DNA from: Trematomus loennbergii
Lineage: Eukaryota; Chordata; Actinopteri; Perciformes; Nototheniidae
Reading direction: 5' to 3'
Assembly (NCBI GenBank): GCA_012861695.1
Contig: JAAOOA010000399.1
Location: 10,697,147-10,761,146 of the forward strand
DNA length: 64,000 bases
The notes under the pieces were generated by a model. It was not told where the DNA came from. It saw only the letters and a list, made by a program, of their open reading frames with translations, and did not search any database. Below, one piece after another: positions 1 through 13,400 of the stretch (position 1 is the stretch's first letter; each line of letters opens with the position of its first letter). The position numbers and the translations under genes were made by a program.

Positions 1-3000
1 ATCACCCTTCTCATATTACAGTGGCTGCGTTCCCTTTGAGACTCATGCCCCCTAGCGACTGTAGGATGAAAGTGTTTTCAGCCAAAGAGATTTCACAGGA
101 GGAGTGGCATGATGTGGTCACATGTTATCATCACTGTATCTCATTGACTATGATCTTATCTGCTGCATGAAACTTGATCCAGTCTATAGGAAGTTGCTTT
201 GTCACCCACACTAGGGGTATGACTCTCCACTTTGTCCACCAAATGGTCCAGATGGAAATGTCTCTGCAACTATATGGGGCTTGCCAGGAAATGAGTTACA
301 AACATTCCTAGTCCCGTGGATGACTACCATTTACTGATTTGGTTGACCGATCATTGTTTCTTGTAGGGACTCCGTGAGATTGACATTTGTGATGAGTGTC
401 ATATTTGGACAACTATTGGATGGATTTCTGTAAGTTTGTTACAGTTATTTTTAAAAAAAATTGAAAAATGTTTTCTCTGGTATTAAATTCAATATTTTTG
501 CACTTAAGATATGACATTCTGTATGGATCAGACATAGGTTTCATGGAAGATTCAGTCTAATTGGTCATTGATACCCAGTTATTGTTGGGGGGACCAACAT
601 GTGATGAAAAGTGAAATATATTAATTTGTAGATACTTCATTATTAATTATATGCCAATAATACATCAATGTAATGCTTTGTAGTCACACAAATTATATTG
701 AATAACAATTAGAAAATACAAAATTTGCTCGATTCTAGAAAACTACCTGAATCCAAAACTGCCACTTCTGGTCTTCTAATCTAATGACATTTCAGAGACA
801 TATAGGACAATGACGTCTCTGTACATCTTTACTCCTTAGCATCAGCCTGTTAGCTTTGTCATTGCGAGCATGTTAGCATGCCGATGTTACCTCAAAGTAA
901 TAAAGTAAATCATTTAACAAACAGTTTTACTTCCTTAGATTAAACTTCTACAGACTGTCATTTGTGCCCATGTGAGAAAAGTAGTCAGCTATAGGTGACT
1001 TTCCAATGTAGCATTTCTAACTCACTGCACCTTTTAGGCTGTCCTGTGAAATGTCTTTGCGCTAGAAATGGACATGACATACTATGGAGAAAATGTCTCT
1101 TAGTCGACACATTTCACTAACCTCTGATGTGTGACCTCTACACTTTGATGACAATCCTGGCCATAAAACTGCCAATAAAGTTATACATTAACAAGATAAA
1201 CAAACTGCCTATTTGATAAACATCTTGGTGCCAGTCAAGTGAGTGATCAAGATAAAAAGGGATGATGTGAGAAAGTCTCTGTGCAAGAGTGTGTCACACT
1301 CACACATGCATGCATCCCTTCCTGCAGCTGTAAGGGTGTCCACAATCATATGCATAAATATGCATGCATATATGCAAATTGTGGTTTTTGACTTTGTATA
1401 TAAGCATGTTAGAGCTCACATTTTGCACTGCAGTTGTGTCAAAGGAGACCAAAGAAAAAGGGAGGGGAGTAAAGTTAATTTGCGGCTGCTCTAAGCTGAG
1501 TCGAAATCTGAGATTTTTCCAAGTATTGTGAAGCCCATAAACTGAAGTTGTAGTTTCCAGGTTCCTGCTGTGTTACAATGATTCATAGACTCCAACTCTT
1601 TTCCGCTGCTCTTTTCCCAACTTACCGGGAAAGAGGGGTGCAATACATATCAGATTCTTGCGGAAAATCAATTCTAAGGAATAATTACTCATAAACAAAA
1701 AATGATATAAAGATTTATGTGGAGACTTGGTGTGCACAAGTATTGATCTACTGATATATTGTTTATATATTTTCCAACATGCCTGTCGCATGAATCACAA
1801 AGAGCTACATATTCTTATGTCCTAGCTATGAGGCAGAGCAAACCGCTAAGTCGAAAAAATTGTTTTTATCACTCTCAATCTTCTGGGTGGAGTTTCTCAG
1901 TGAAGATTAGCTCGGTTGTTCTGCTTCCTGGGGATGGCTACTGTAAGCTATTCTGTTGACTTGCCTGTTAGCTCTCTGGAGAAGCACAGATGTTGTGTAT
2001 GTCAATGACTTTCATTGTGAGGGAGAGAAATGAATTTAATTATGAAGCAGGGCTAACAGTGAACCAATGTAACAGCCAGTGGTGTCATTCTAAAGTAATT
2101 AAATTGTGCATTCACATTTACTTCATAATGATGAGATGAAGTATGTGCAGGGAAATGTGCCACACGTATCCAATATACTAGCTAAGTTCATTAAAACTGT
2201 CGGTCAAGGTACATCCCTGTTTCTAATTTCTTTCTTTTTTTATGTCCTGGTGGGCAAGGCAACTTCGTTGCCAACACAGATTCAAACAAACAGGACAGCG
2301 GCGACGCTAGTCATGAGTTATGAGTCATGCTGATTTAATTCATGGTTCCTCTTTATGCCTCTCCCCTGGTCTCAGTTTAGAGTCATTTGACTCCTTTGCT
2401 TTTTTGTTGCTTTAACTCCCTATTTGCAGTTTTTTTTTCCCTTTTATTGAGTGCTGCTTTAAGAAGAGAACAGTGAGGGGCTGCTGTAAAGTGTGAGAAA
2501 CGCTGAAACTTGATCAACCATGAAGGTGAAGTAACACCAGGAAAGAAAAGAACTGGGTTGTATGAGGCTCAGGACGGTGTTTGAGCCTCTGCAAGTTTCC
2601 CCTGGGGTGGTTCGTTGGTTTTGTTATCCATGTTCTCTGGGGCCTAGCGAGAAAATCCTCTCTCACCACAACTTTAGCCCTAGTTAAACTGGCATAAACT
2701 TTGCCATGGTCCTCCAAGAACATTTTTTATTACAGCTTTGTTTTTTAGGAAAATCATCCAGTTTCTTTCCTTCTTTTTTGTTGAATAGTGTTTTGCAGTT
2801 TCCTGCCTATTGTATTCTAGTTCCCATAGGCACTATGGCATTTAGTCACTAAAATGCACAATAAAACTCACATAATTGCTATTTATGACAAGTAAAACGA
2901 ACAGTATCCTGTTTAGAAGAGGAACACATTGAGATTTTTTTTTTTTTTCTGGTGTCAGAAAGGATTAATGACAAAAGAGAGCTGTTCATACTGAGATATC

Positions 3001-4040
3001 AAACGTATACAGTTTACACACCACACTAGATAAGGCTTCAAAGTATATTGTTTAAAATCCTCATCAGAGCTGATTTGAACAGATAATTGCCTCTGAAAGG
3101 TGAATGAGGGCAGCCTTTCTTTATTTTTTATTGCATTCTGAACAATGTGCTATCGGCTTACTTTCATTCTTTAGGCTTATCCCCCCTTGTCAGGTCTTCT
3201 GGGTGTGTTTGAAGCTTGTGTGTCCATAGGTTTCCTTTTACAGTATGCAATATTCGATGGTAATAATGTCCACCCTATTGTCTCTGTTGAAATGTGATTT
3301 TAATGTCAACTTACAGGTTGGTAAGGGCTTCCTGATTGTTCTAATAAACAATTAAATGCCACTGGTTAATCTTGCCCTTTTTCAGAGTATAAAAAAGTGA
3401 AGAAATATGGCGCTATGGATGCTGATGACCTCAAAGTAGCTATAATCTCAGATTTCTTTATGTAGTTTTATACATAAAGTGTATACATCCCCCTCCCCAT
3501 CTTTTGTAGCTACAACTAAAAGAAGCAATGCTGCAGCTGCTATACCCTATCTTACTTTCAGTTCCGTCTAGATAGGAAGGTCGAAATGTGCTTATTTTGG
3601 AGCATGGCTGACCTCAAACTTAGAAACCATGCAGAAACTGGCAGGCATTATGCCTTTTATGGGCAAACCAAAGGAATGTGGGGGTGTGCTTACAGAGTAG
3701 ACCTAAAACTTTTATTTTTGATTCTTTTCCACTTTACCTTCGACAATATGTCTAGAACAGCTTTCTTTCATTTCTTGTGAACTGTTTTATATGTAATCTT
3801 GATAGTTGGGTAAAATACATTTGCTGCTTAAATCTGAATGTTTTTTAAGAGTTTTCACAATGGAAAAATTCCTCACACATATCCTTGGAGACGGAAAACA
3901 TTGTCGGTTAAAAAAAAAGGGAACATGTGGGTGAATGAGAGCACGAGAGAGCAGGGAGGGGGAGCAGGAAGAGAAGACTGGGCCATGTTGAAGTGGGCAG
4001 GGTCTGAAAGACCAGCTGTGATTGAAGGAGAGAAGCAGGA
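1..4040. other. Intergenic, no gene recognised
   Basis: AT-rich sequence upstream of the keratin gene. The open frames here are short, lack recognisable domains and are not joined by convincing splice sites. Around 838-895 there is a short piece resembling a common fish dispersed repeat (runs of gttagc/catgttagcatg). The last 150 bases before the keratin TATA box are purine-rich. I see no exon, RNA gene or clear regulatory element other than the proximal promoter listed separately. Confidence 0.6.
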
Positions 4041-4047
4041 GTATAAG
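4041..4047 (+). promoter_or_regulatory. TATA box of the keratin gene
   Basis: The sequence GTATAAG lies about 100 bases before the ATG. A start of transcription about 30 bases downstream (near 4070) would give a 5' UTR of about 75 bases, typical of keratin genes, which usually have TATA promoters. The position is inferred; no transcript data are available. Confidence 0.6.
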
Positions 4048-4144
4048 TTCCCAACTCTCCGCTGCCAGACTCACTTTCTAAGCCGACCAGCAGCTCCACA
4101 TCTCATTTTTCACTTCATTGTCTGTGGTGCCTAAACTTCTCAAA

Positions 4145-7100
4145 ATGAGCTACAGAAGATCCAACATGCAGCCGATGTCTTCATCCCACATCTCCATGAG
4201 CCGCTCTACACCCCAGTATTCTGCCAGCATTTATGGCGGTGCTGGTGGGAAGGGGGCCCGCATGTCTTCATCTTCCACATCTTCCCTGCGGTCTGGGGCC
4301 CCAATGACCTCTTCTTCCTCTGCCTTCAAGCTGAGCAGTGGAATGGGGGGTGGTATGGGCTCAGGTTTTGGTGGTGCCGGTTCTTCCATGGCTGGTGGTG
4401 GTGCCGGTAGTTCTGGCATCATGGGCAACGAGAAGGGAGCCATGCAGAACCTCAATGACCGCCTGGCCAACTACCTGGAGACGGTGAGGAACCTGGAACA
4501 GGCCAACAAGGAGCTGGAGATGAAGATCATGGAGGCTCTTGAGAAGGGAGGGCCCAGCATGAAAGACTACAGCAAGTATGAACCCATCATTGAAGACCTA
4601 CGCAGAAAGGTAAGCATAACAATAAATAATGATTATGAAAATTAAAAAGGGGAAGTTTGGTGTAAAATGTTGAAAACTAGGAAGTTGTCTTTGATACAGC
4701 AAGGTGAAACGGACAATGATGGATAAGAGTGTTTAAATACTTAACAAATGCTTTCGCACTCATCGTCACGCAGAATATGTAGAAAATGTATCAATCTAAC
4801 GATCTACCTGTGTCAGTACGTTTTATCAGTGTATTTCATGCCTCGAGACCACTGGTGCTGAGACGGCCAGCATTTCCTTTGTGGGTTATCACATTTCTGG
4901 TTAGAGAATGAAGGGTGTGGTTGCTCAACTCTAACCCTCCCCCATAAATCTAGTTTATGCCACAAAATGTCCAGAACTTCCCCTGATGAATCATCACCAC
5001 GCAGTCAGCATCATGAGAGATGGCTTGTAGAGAACAACCTAAACCAGACAAAAGCATTTCCAAATGGTCCTGCTTGCAAATTGAGATTCTACATGCATAC
5101 TCTGGTATAGGAGGGCCTCAATGTGAAACAGATGTGTGGTAATGACACACAAACAAAGGATCTGGGGCTGCCAGCGTGAATGAGTGTGTGTCTGTGTGTG
5201 TGTCCACAGAGATGCGTGTGAGTGCACTGGTTGTATAACAATCAGCTCCAGTCTGCAGAGTCAAATGTCACATTCTTCTACAGTCTACAGATCTTCAATG
5301 TGTCACACTGATGGTCCCACTTTGTCTCTCTCAACACATGAAGTCGCAAAGTTTCCCCCCTTTTGACTTTAGGCAGTTTGCCATGGACACATAAGAGTAT
5401 AAACTCACAAACACACATACGCACCAACGAATGTTGCAGTCTTTGAATACATAAACACATACAGTTGTATATGCAAAGAAAATGACGGACAGAGATTGTG
5501 CAGCTGTGTGAGAATTGGAGAGAAAAAAACTCCCTGTGTGAGTTAGTCAGACAGGAAATCAATTCTCCAACAATGCTAAAACAAACCAGATTTAGTTTTG
5601 GCACAGGAACATTGTATTTTCCTGTACTTCAGTTTGTGGTTCCTCTTTTTACTGACTGTAACTATGGATTCAATAATGTTGTGGCCCTGGTGTGTAATCT
5701 AAATCTGGGGCCTCTTTTGTTAAAGAAGGGAACTAGAGATTCAAATCATATGTTCTCTTCATAGGCTATGTTATACTTCACTATGTCATAATGATTTGAA
5801 TATTGAATGAAAAGGCTTCTTGTTAAACAATTGTGTTCGTTCTAGCCAGCTAAAACACTTCTTTTGTGTTCAATCATTTTTTCTTTCCAGATCTTCGATG
5901 AGATTTTGGACAATGCTCGTTATGTACTCCAGATCGACAATGCCCGTCTTGCTGCTGACGACTTCAAAGTGAAGTATGTTGAATACAAAGAAGAATTTAA
6001 ATGTATTTGTTTTTTGTACTGTGCATGAGGCTTAAAATCTAAATTATCTTTAGAATATGATTTCAGCAGAGAGCAGATTTGTGTTTGAAACACTTAATCC
6101 ATATTGAGGTTACGTACCTTTATACATCACAGCATAACTTGAATAACAGCTTATCACTTAGTGTTGCTTAGTTTTATCACAGTAGCATATGAATTTATGC
6201 ATATGATCAGATGCACTGTTCTGAGTGCAAGTAGCAAAACGCTCAATTACAACACCGGTCCACAGGATGCTTTTAAAAAGAATAACAGAGTTTGTGTCTT
6301 TGCACTCCAACAGGTTTGACAATGAGATGGCAATCCGCCAGTCTGTGGAGGCCGACATCGCTGGGCTGAAGAGAGTCATAGACGACACTAACATGACCAG
6401 AATGAACATCGAGAGCGAGATTGAAAATGTTAGGGACGAGCTTGCCTTCCTGAAGAAGAACCATGAGGAGGTGAGTTCACACTTCATCGAGATTAACCAT
6501 CACAGTTTGGAGGCGTCCCTCACAAGTCCGTAATGTTTTTGTGAAATGTTCTCTTTCTGTCTGTCTAATAGGAGGTGATGGAGATAAGGAATCAGATCTC
6601 AAATTCAGCAGTGCAAGTGGATGTTGACGCTCCTAAAGGTCAGGACCTGTCTCAAGTAATGCAAGATGTGAGGAGCAATTATGAGAAGCTTGCAGTGAAG
6701 AATGCACAAGACCTCAAACAGTGGCATGAAAATCAGGTAATGTTAAGCAAAAGGGAAATTCGACCGAATATACTTACAGAAACGATCTTGTTAGTTAGTT
6801 AACACCTTTTCCCTTTCCCCCTTTCAGATTGCAGATGTGCAGGTGGAGGTATCGCAGAACACAGAAGCTCTCCAGGGAGCCCAAATGGAGAGGGGCGACT
6901 TAACCAGACAGATACAGACCCTGGAAATTGAACTTGCATCCCAACAGAGCTTAGTAAGCATGCATGTTTTTATATTCTGTTCTTGTTCATCTTAATTGTA
7001 TTCACAAGCATAACATAATTAAAACCTCTCATGAGATTATATATTCTTGTTGCAATATTTGAGACTTTTATTTATTTTAAAAACATGATGCATAACATAA

Positions 7101-7624
7101 GATTTCTATGTTTTGGCTTACCAACATATTTGGCACACTTTTAACTCCTCCTCTTCAAATCCTTCATCAGAGAGCATCCCTAGAAGACACATTACGCAAC
7201 ACAGAGCAAAGAAACAATATGGAAATGGAGAAGTACAACAACCTTCTTATCCGTCTGGAGGAGGAGCTGACCCACCTGCGTGCAAACATCCAGAATCAGA
7301 CCCAAGAGTATGAGACGCTGCTCAGCATGAAGATGAAATTGGAGGCCGAGATTGGCACTTACAGGAGTCTGCTGGATGGTGGAGACTTCAAGTAAGAGAG
7401 TTAGGTGGAGGAGAAAAATCAGATCCAAGCAAGGTGTTGATGGTGGTGGAGGTGAATACTAAAAGCACTTATCATGGTTTGCATGGTACTAGTTACTGGA
7501 ATGAGGCAGGATCCGGGTCAGTTTGAGAAAGCATTACGACATAAATACTTTGAAAGTCAAATGTGTATTCTGTGTCTTGTACAGGCTCCAGGATGCAATA
7601 GATGAGCTGGCGATGCTGAACTAA
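4145..7624 (+). CDS. krt18: Type I (acidic) keratin, keratin 18-like
   Basis: Simple-epithelium intermediate filament protein that pairs with a type II keratin (keratin 8 type) to form cytoplasmic filaments. Exons: 4145-4609, 5891-5973, 6314-6470, 6572-6736, 6828-6953, 7171-7391 and 7585-7624, all with GT-AG junctions and matching phases, giving 418 aa. Residues 1-94 are a Ser/Gly/Met-rich head. The rod runs from about 95 to 404, with the helix-initiation motif [16 protein letters not shown] and the helix-termination motif [12 protein letters not shown]. The tail is only about 14 residues and ends AIDELAMLN. The ATG at 4145 is chosen because MSYRRS begins a typical keratin head; an in-frame ATG 27 bases upstream would lie in the 5' UTR. 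Position next to eif4b and tns2 matches vertebrate KRT18. Which teleost krt18 copy it is cannot be decided here; another type I keratin is the main alternative. Confidence 0.9.
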
Positions 7625-7753
7625 TTTGGAACCAAGAAGCCGGGACCAGCCCAACAATTAAAGCAGAACAACCCTCAACTATCAATCGGGAAAAAACACG
7701 CTGGTCCAAACAAACAAAGTCTAATTTGAACGCAGACTGCATTCCATGTAAAC

Positions 7754-7855
7754 AATAAATGATTTAGGCAATTACCAATGAAGGCATTCAATATCAGACG
7801 GGGCTTTTAAAAAAACAACTAGTGCCTGACCTAAAGCAAAATGAAAATGAATAAA
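7754..7855 (+). terminator. Polyadenylation signals of the keratin gene
   Basis: Two AATAAA hexamers, at 7754-7759 and 7850-7855, follow the stop codon by about 130 and 225 bases. Either would give a short 3' UTR, as usual for keratins. Which one is used cannot be told from sequence. Confidence 0.6.
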
Positions 7856-8129
7856 ACCACTTGTTGACCCACAGTCATGACTCTTGTGCATGTGTTTTTG
7901 TTTGATGATGTAAGATTGTGCTTGTTTTATGTTGTTGTCATGATGATTTATTAAATGCGCTATCAGAACCCTTGTTGATTGAAAACAAAGTCCAACAGAA
8001 TTCCATAATTGTAATTGACAAATAATGATGTAATTTCATTTAATTCTACACCCCAAAAACGAATTGCTGACATATTACAAGATATATTCTGACTTAATTA
8101 TGAAAAGCAATGCTAGTTCTGTTTTTTGC

Positions 8130-8130
<1 letters not shown>

Positions 8131-8165
<35 letters not shown>
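8131..8165. repeat. (TAA)n microsatellite
   Basis: About 11 perfect TAA units. It directly abuts the LINE-like fragment on its right and probably is the simple-repeat tail of that element, which reads on the minus strand. Confidence 0.9.
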
Positions 8166-8534
8166 GCTTGTATTTATATAGCGCCTTTCAAGGGACCCAA
8201 GGTCGCTTTACAAGTAATATAGCAAAAACAAACATAACAAAACAAAAGTCAGACAGACAAAACAACAGATCGATTAGGGGCCGAAAGCCTTGGCAAACAG
8301 ATGGGACTTGAGGGCCCTTTTGAAGGCGTCGAGTGTGGGGATGTTGCGAATCTCTGCAGGGAGAGCGTTCCAACTTACTCCTCCATACACCCATTCAGGA
8401 TGCTTAAAGCTGCTGAAATTGAGGTTGGGCCCCTCGGAAAAATGTAAGACAAGCCAGGAGACAAACCTCATACATCTGTTTGGTTTTAAAGTGCTAGCCA
8501 ACAGAGTGCAATAATAACTTTCGATTGGAGACAA
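8166..8534 (-). mobile_element. 3' end fragment of a LINE (non-LTR retrotransposon)
   Basis: On the minus strand a short open frame reads WNALPAEIRNIPTLDAFKRA followed by LKSHLF and a stop. This matches the extreme C-terminus of L2/CR1-type reverse-transcriptase polyproteins (consensus W-N-x-LP ... F-K-x-x-LK-x-HLF). It is followed by a GC-rich 3' UTR of the type tatatagcgcctttcaa and then an (ATT)n tail at 8131-8165. Only the 3' terminus is present, as expected of a 5'-truncated, dead copy. Subfamily not determined. Confidence 0.7.
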
Positions 8535-8589
8535 CTTCTTTAATGAATGAAAAATGTAGGCTCAAAAGATCTGACTGGAATTTCAGATC

Positions 8590-8850
8590 TGGTTTTGCGT
8601 CAATCAAGCGGCAACTTCATGCTAAAGCCTTTGGCAAAAAAGATGGCAACAGAAAAAATAGATTTTCTTGAAAATGCCGAACTTGACAAGTAGCCATAAC
8701 TGCGTAAACAGAAATGGGTTGGGTTAGGAACAGAGTTGATGGGGAACGTTGTGTAGTCGGAAAGACTGAATCTTGATCCTCCAGGCTTCAAAATGGAATT
8801 CCCCAAACCAATGGGTGACTCCACAGTGACAACATCAACATATATATGGT
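8590..8850. repeat. Probable dispersed teleost repeat
   Basis: The stretch around 8780-8830 (cttcaaaatggaattcccca followed by aaccaatgggtgac) resembles a short dispersed sequence I recall from many teleost genomes. No terminal repeats or coding potential were found. The family is unnamed here and the boundaries are approximate. Confidence 0.4.
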
Positions 8851-9600
8851 TTGAATCAAGTCCTTACATTTGCAGTAGGTTTATAATATGAAGAATGCAT
8901 TTCAAAATACAGTGAAAACCTAGATATATTTGATAACTCGACATGTAAAAAAGAATCTGTTGAAATCAACTTAAGCACCTACTCAAATGTTCAGGAGGAA
9001 CATATACTTGAGTTCATTATTAATGCTTTTTTACACTTCCTTTATAGGAAGAATTGTATACTGTATATGTTTACTTTAACTCTTTAATTTGATCCCTTTT
9101 ACTAGTTTCCAGATATGTTACATTACAAAACACTGCACTATTTAATTTACGGATTGGAAATGGAGCAGTGTGGGGGTTTATTCCTGGCACTGTTCGAAAA
9201 AAAATTCTCTTTCCATATGGACTTTTATTTTAAATGTGTTGTTGGTTCAAAATTACACATACTTTCACAAACTAGTGTAGGGAGCCAGTTCTGCCTGTTA
9301 GTTATATTTATTTGCCTGGTCTTTTTCATTTGCTGTAATGTCTATTTCTTTGCAATTAGGCTATACCTACATTGAGAGCTATTAAAACAAGCGGGTTCAT
9401 TTCTTTCCTTTGACAATACTTTCTAAAGCTGCATAGAAATGTTTGGTCGAAGGATTTAGAGACTCCTATACAAGAGAAAAAGGTAACGTTAGTTCAGTTA
9501 CAACGGATATCAAGGTCCAATGTACATGAGCAGATGTGGTTAAATAGAAGTACGCATCTTTTAAGTTTGGAGTAGGCAAACAAGGGAGGAGACATGCCCG
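8851..9600. other. Intergenic, nothing recognised
   Basis: AT-rich sequence between the keratin-side repeats and the eif4b promoter. One 86-residue open frame at 9115-9375 is hydrophobic and compositionally biased and has no recognisable family; I treat it as chance. Confidence 0.5.
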
Positions 9601-9672
9601 TGAACGGCGATGCGCGCTCCCGATATAAACCTCTGACGCCTTCATCCGGGAACTACGAACTCGTTCTCCAAC
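9600..9672 (+). promoter_or_regulatory. Core promoter and 5' UTR of eif4b
   Basis: TATAAA at 9624-9629 lies in a CpG-rich segment that continues into intron 1 to about 10400. A start about 25-30 bases downstream would leave a 5' UTR of only about 20 bases. Mammalian EIF4B is known as a 5'TOP mRNA. A pyrimidine run at 9640-9646 and another just before the ATG are candidate TOP starts, but none can be fixed from sequence. Confidence 0.5.
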
Positions 9673-10400
9673 ATGGCGGCGTCAGGTGAGGTTTATGAGG
9701 TTGAACGATCTGGGTCGGTTGGAGGGATTTTAAGCGGTATTTACAGCAAAACAATTACAAATATTAAGTTCTAGTATTGTGAATGTATCGTGTAATTGAT
9801 TGGCGTCGTTGTCCCGCGTGTATAAATCGGTTCGTCGGTTGTTTTTGGCCCAGTAAAGACCTTGCTGCTTGAAGAAGGCGAATGAACGAAGCTACGACTT
9901 GCACAAGCTGAGCATTTTAACCTACAGGTTACATGCGGTCTTTTCCTATGAAAAACGTTAGAGTGGTGTTAGTGTTTTCAGCTTATCGGGGCTTCACAGT
10001 AATACATGCATTAGACTGTGTGGGACATGTTGTGAAATGTTGCTAACTGCGTGCACACAGCTCGCACATTGTATGCCCGTGGCGCTCAGAGCAGATAATC
10101 ATCGGGCGCAAGCGCGTTTCGGGGAGGAGGGGTTGGGCCGACCAGTCCGGGCTGAGGCGCCCCACGTGTGCAGCCTGGCGCCCGGGTATCGGTGTTTGAT
10201 GAAACGAGGCAGCTGGGCCTGTTTGGTCGCTTGATAAACACTTCACTTGCAGCTTTATAACTTCGAGCCGTCCCATCCGGTGGGCTTAGTCCTGCTCCGA
10301 TGATGGCGCACTTGGATTCTGGCGCTGCGACGTGTGCTAGGCCCTAAAACCTAGCCTGCTAAGCAGGGACTCTTCCCCCGTCAGCACTCCTTTGCTGACT
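9600..10400. promoter_or_regulatory. CpG-rich region over eif4b exon 1 and early intron 1
   Basis: Compared with the AT-rich flanks, this segment has many CG dinucleotides (for example gatgcgcgctcccg, ggcgcccgggtatcgg, ggcgctgcgacgtg), as expected of a constitutively active promoter island. Limits are by eye. Confidence 0.5.
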
Positions 10401-13400
10401 AAGCCCGCATAGGCATAAAGACAAAAGCAATCTGCATACTCGCAAACAAACAACCTGTGCAGAAACACTTGGGTTGTGTTAATGTTATTGTAGCTTTAGC
10501 TGTACTGCCAAAAGTTAACGTTGCGCAGCTACTAGCTTGCTACATGAGTGCGGTGCGCTAAGAAAGCTATTAGGCAGTCAGAATAATTGGACTGTTTTGT
10601 AAAGAATAAGGACTCGACGCCATTAAGGCCTGTTGATTGTAAACAATGACTTAGCATTGTGCACTGGGAAAGAGTTGTTTACAGTCTCTGTTGCTCTGTA
10701 TGTGTGCAGGTTTTGTAACGATGTATGTAAAGAATGTCCTGACAACTGGGATTTTCACAATTAAGCTCATAGCCAACGTTGTGGCTCCCCTTTTTTGCCT
10801 CGCACCAAAACAGACCAGACCTGCTCTATGAGCTGTGAAGCCCCTATGTGTAACTGGCAATGTTTGCCTTTTTTTAAATGTACACTTGCAGGAATGTTTT
10901 GCAATGGATATGTGAACCATTCATTCGATCTCCAATGTATATTCCCTAAATAAAGCAGCAGACATGCAGTCTAGTGGTATGAACACGTTACAAGCATTGC
11001 ACCTTGCATTGCATTATTGGGGATGAACAAATGAAGGCAAAACCTTTTCTGAGCTATTGGACATGCAGACCACTCCCTGTGGTGTTTATTGAAATAATGC
11101 CCGGGATCTTTTTGTTATCACTCAGACACTGCAGTCTTATCACTGCAGGCTGGGATGTTGACAACATATCACACTATATATACTGTTTGTCTTCTCTGCG
11201 ATGCAGCTGTCCAAGAGGGAAAAACACACAAAACCCCAGACTGTTGTTGTGTTGGTGCTTAAAGAATGAATCTCTCCGTTGTGCAGCATTTCACTGCTTT
11301 ACTCACTATATTTTGTAATATTTCCCCGAGTTGTTCAAAAAAAATTGTAATCTACTACATGCCGGAAAAGCAATCTGACATCATTGTTTGAATAATGTAA
11401 ATATTAAAAAAAGAAAACAATGGGTTGTGTTTTTAACATTTTAAAGCCTATGTGGCTTGCAATGGTAAAAATGCATACACAGTAGCAAAGTTGAATGTGT
11501 AATCAATCATCCCAAATAGTCTGAGATATTTAAATAAGCATGTAACTAATGGGGAACCTTGTTTATAACAATCTAATTTGGCTGATCAAACAATCTAATT
11601 ACTGAAGGTCCGTGGTAACATTAGTTAATTTTCGATCACTTAAACATTTTGCTGCTGTAGAATAAATGACAAAATCCATCAAATTGACCCCACTTGATAA
11701 AAAGCTTGACTATTATTAATGCTTTGTCTAATTACTTGGAGCGTAGAACATTTAGCATTCGCTTTTCTGTGCAAAAGTTTTGATCAGGGAATTGAAGTCA
11801 TGTATTTAAAACGACATAGCTATGTCAATGGCTTCATACTTTTTAGGTATATAACCTATACCAATCAGATCCCATATTACACAATTAACAGCCAATTATG
11901 AATTAGCCTTCCCAGGGGGCTTTAAAGACATCCATTTGGACAACTAAACTATGTCCTGGCCCATCTCTTACTCTGTCCACTGTGTTTATTTCCCTCTAGC
12001 TAAGAAGAAGAATAAGAAGGGGAAGACCCTCACCCTGACTGACTTCCTGGCAGACGACAAGGGAACCAGTAGCAACGCTCCCCCTAGCTACCCAGTAAAG
12101 TCCACTAGCTGGGCCGATGAGACCGATGACCTGGACGGCGATGGTGAGTAGACTAAGAAAATGCACACATAGTCTTTAACTTGCCTACCTGTCTTTCAGT
12201 TTTCCATTTAATGATAGTGAGATAAATATCAATGCGCTTGTGATCGGGTTGTCCCTTAGTTGAGAGGGTATAAAGGAAAATGCCTTGGTGAATGCAGTCA
12301 GTGAACGTTAAATATATATATGTTGTTCCTTAGGGTTAATGGTCTCTTCATTCCAAGTGTTATTAATGTAAGAAAAGATCAGGCAAATTAATAAACCACG
12401 TAGAGATGGTTTTAGATTCAGTTTCTGTGTTTTTACTACCTTGAGTATCTGCTGATCCAACCCCTTAAAATGCATAGGATAGCCATCTAACCATGATATA
12501 GAAGTAATTAAATAAAGTCATGAAATTCTTCTAGATTAAAACATGACTCGTATTGCAAAACTGCTATTCAATGAAAACCTTGAATCTTCAGTTTTCTTTC
12601 AGATTAAGGGATGACAGTGAAACTGATCACCGCAATTGTTTTATTGAATGGTGTTTGTATAGTGTGGTTTATATCACACATGCATATCGTATAGAACATA
12701 TCAAGCTACACATCACATGATCACATGTTGTTAGGGTCATGTGATGTATAGCAAGTTCTTTTACAAAGAACATATCAAAGGTGCAGTATGTGTACTTGCT
12801 TCACATTTCTGCATAAGTATTTTGACACTAAATATGTATTTGTTTTGTTATATCTGGAGTCTTTGGCTCGCATAAATTATAATTCAAGACATGGACATTT
12901 ACTTTTTTGTCTACCTGCCACTGTGGCTAGTGTATTTAAAAATCTTCCTGCCACTCAATAGATTACCACTGTTTTATTTTAGTCTGGTGACTAAAGCAAA
13001 TCTACCAAGCACTTTTTTTACCTGCTAGTGGCTGGTAGTCATTTGTAACTCTGCCAATACTGATAATTAACTCCAATGTATTTTTCACGGAACAATATCT
13101 TGATACACATGAAGTGTCTGCTGAACAAAATGGACATCTTAAGGGGTTTGCATTCAGCTGTATCTATTGTCAAACTGAGTATTTTCTTTTTAAAGAAGTT
13201 TTGCATTCGCTGTAGTGTCTCTTGAATGTTTGTGTGACTGATGCATATACTTTTCAATTAACATTCATTTTTGTTGAGTCCAAGTTGCCAAATGCTTTAT
13301 TTGCATTTCCAACTGCAGTTCGATAACTGACACTAAGTTTTTTGTTTTAAATGTTCTCTCTTCCCATCCTTCCAGTCTCGACCTCTTGGCACGTGGAGGA

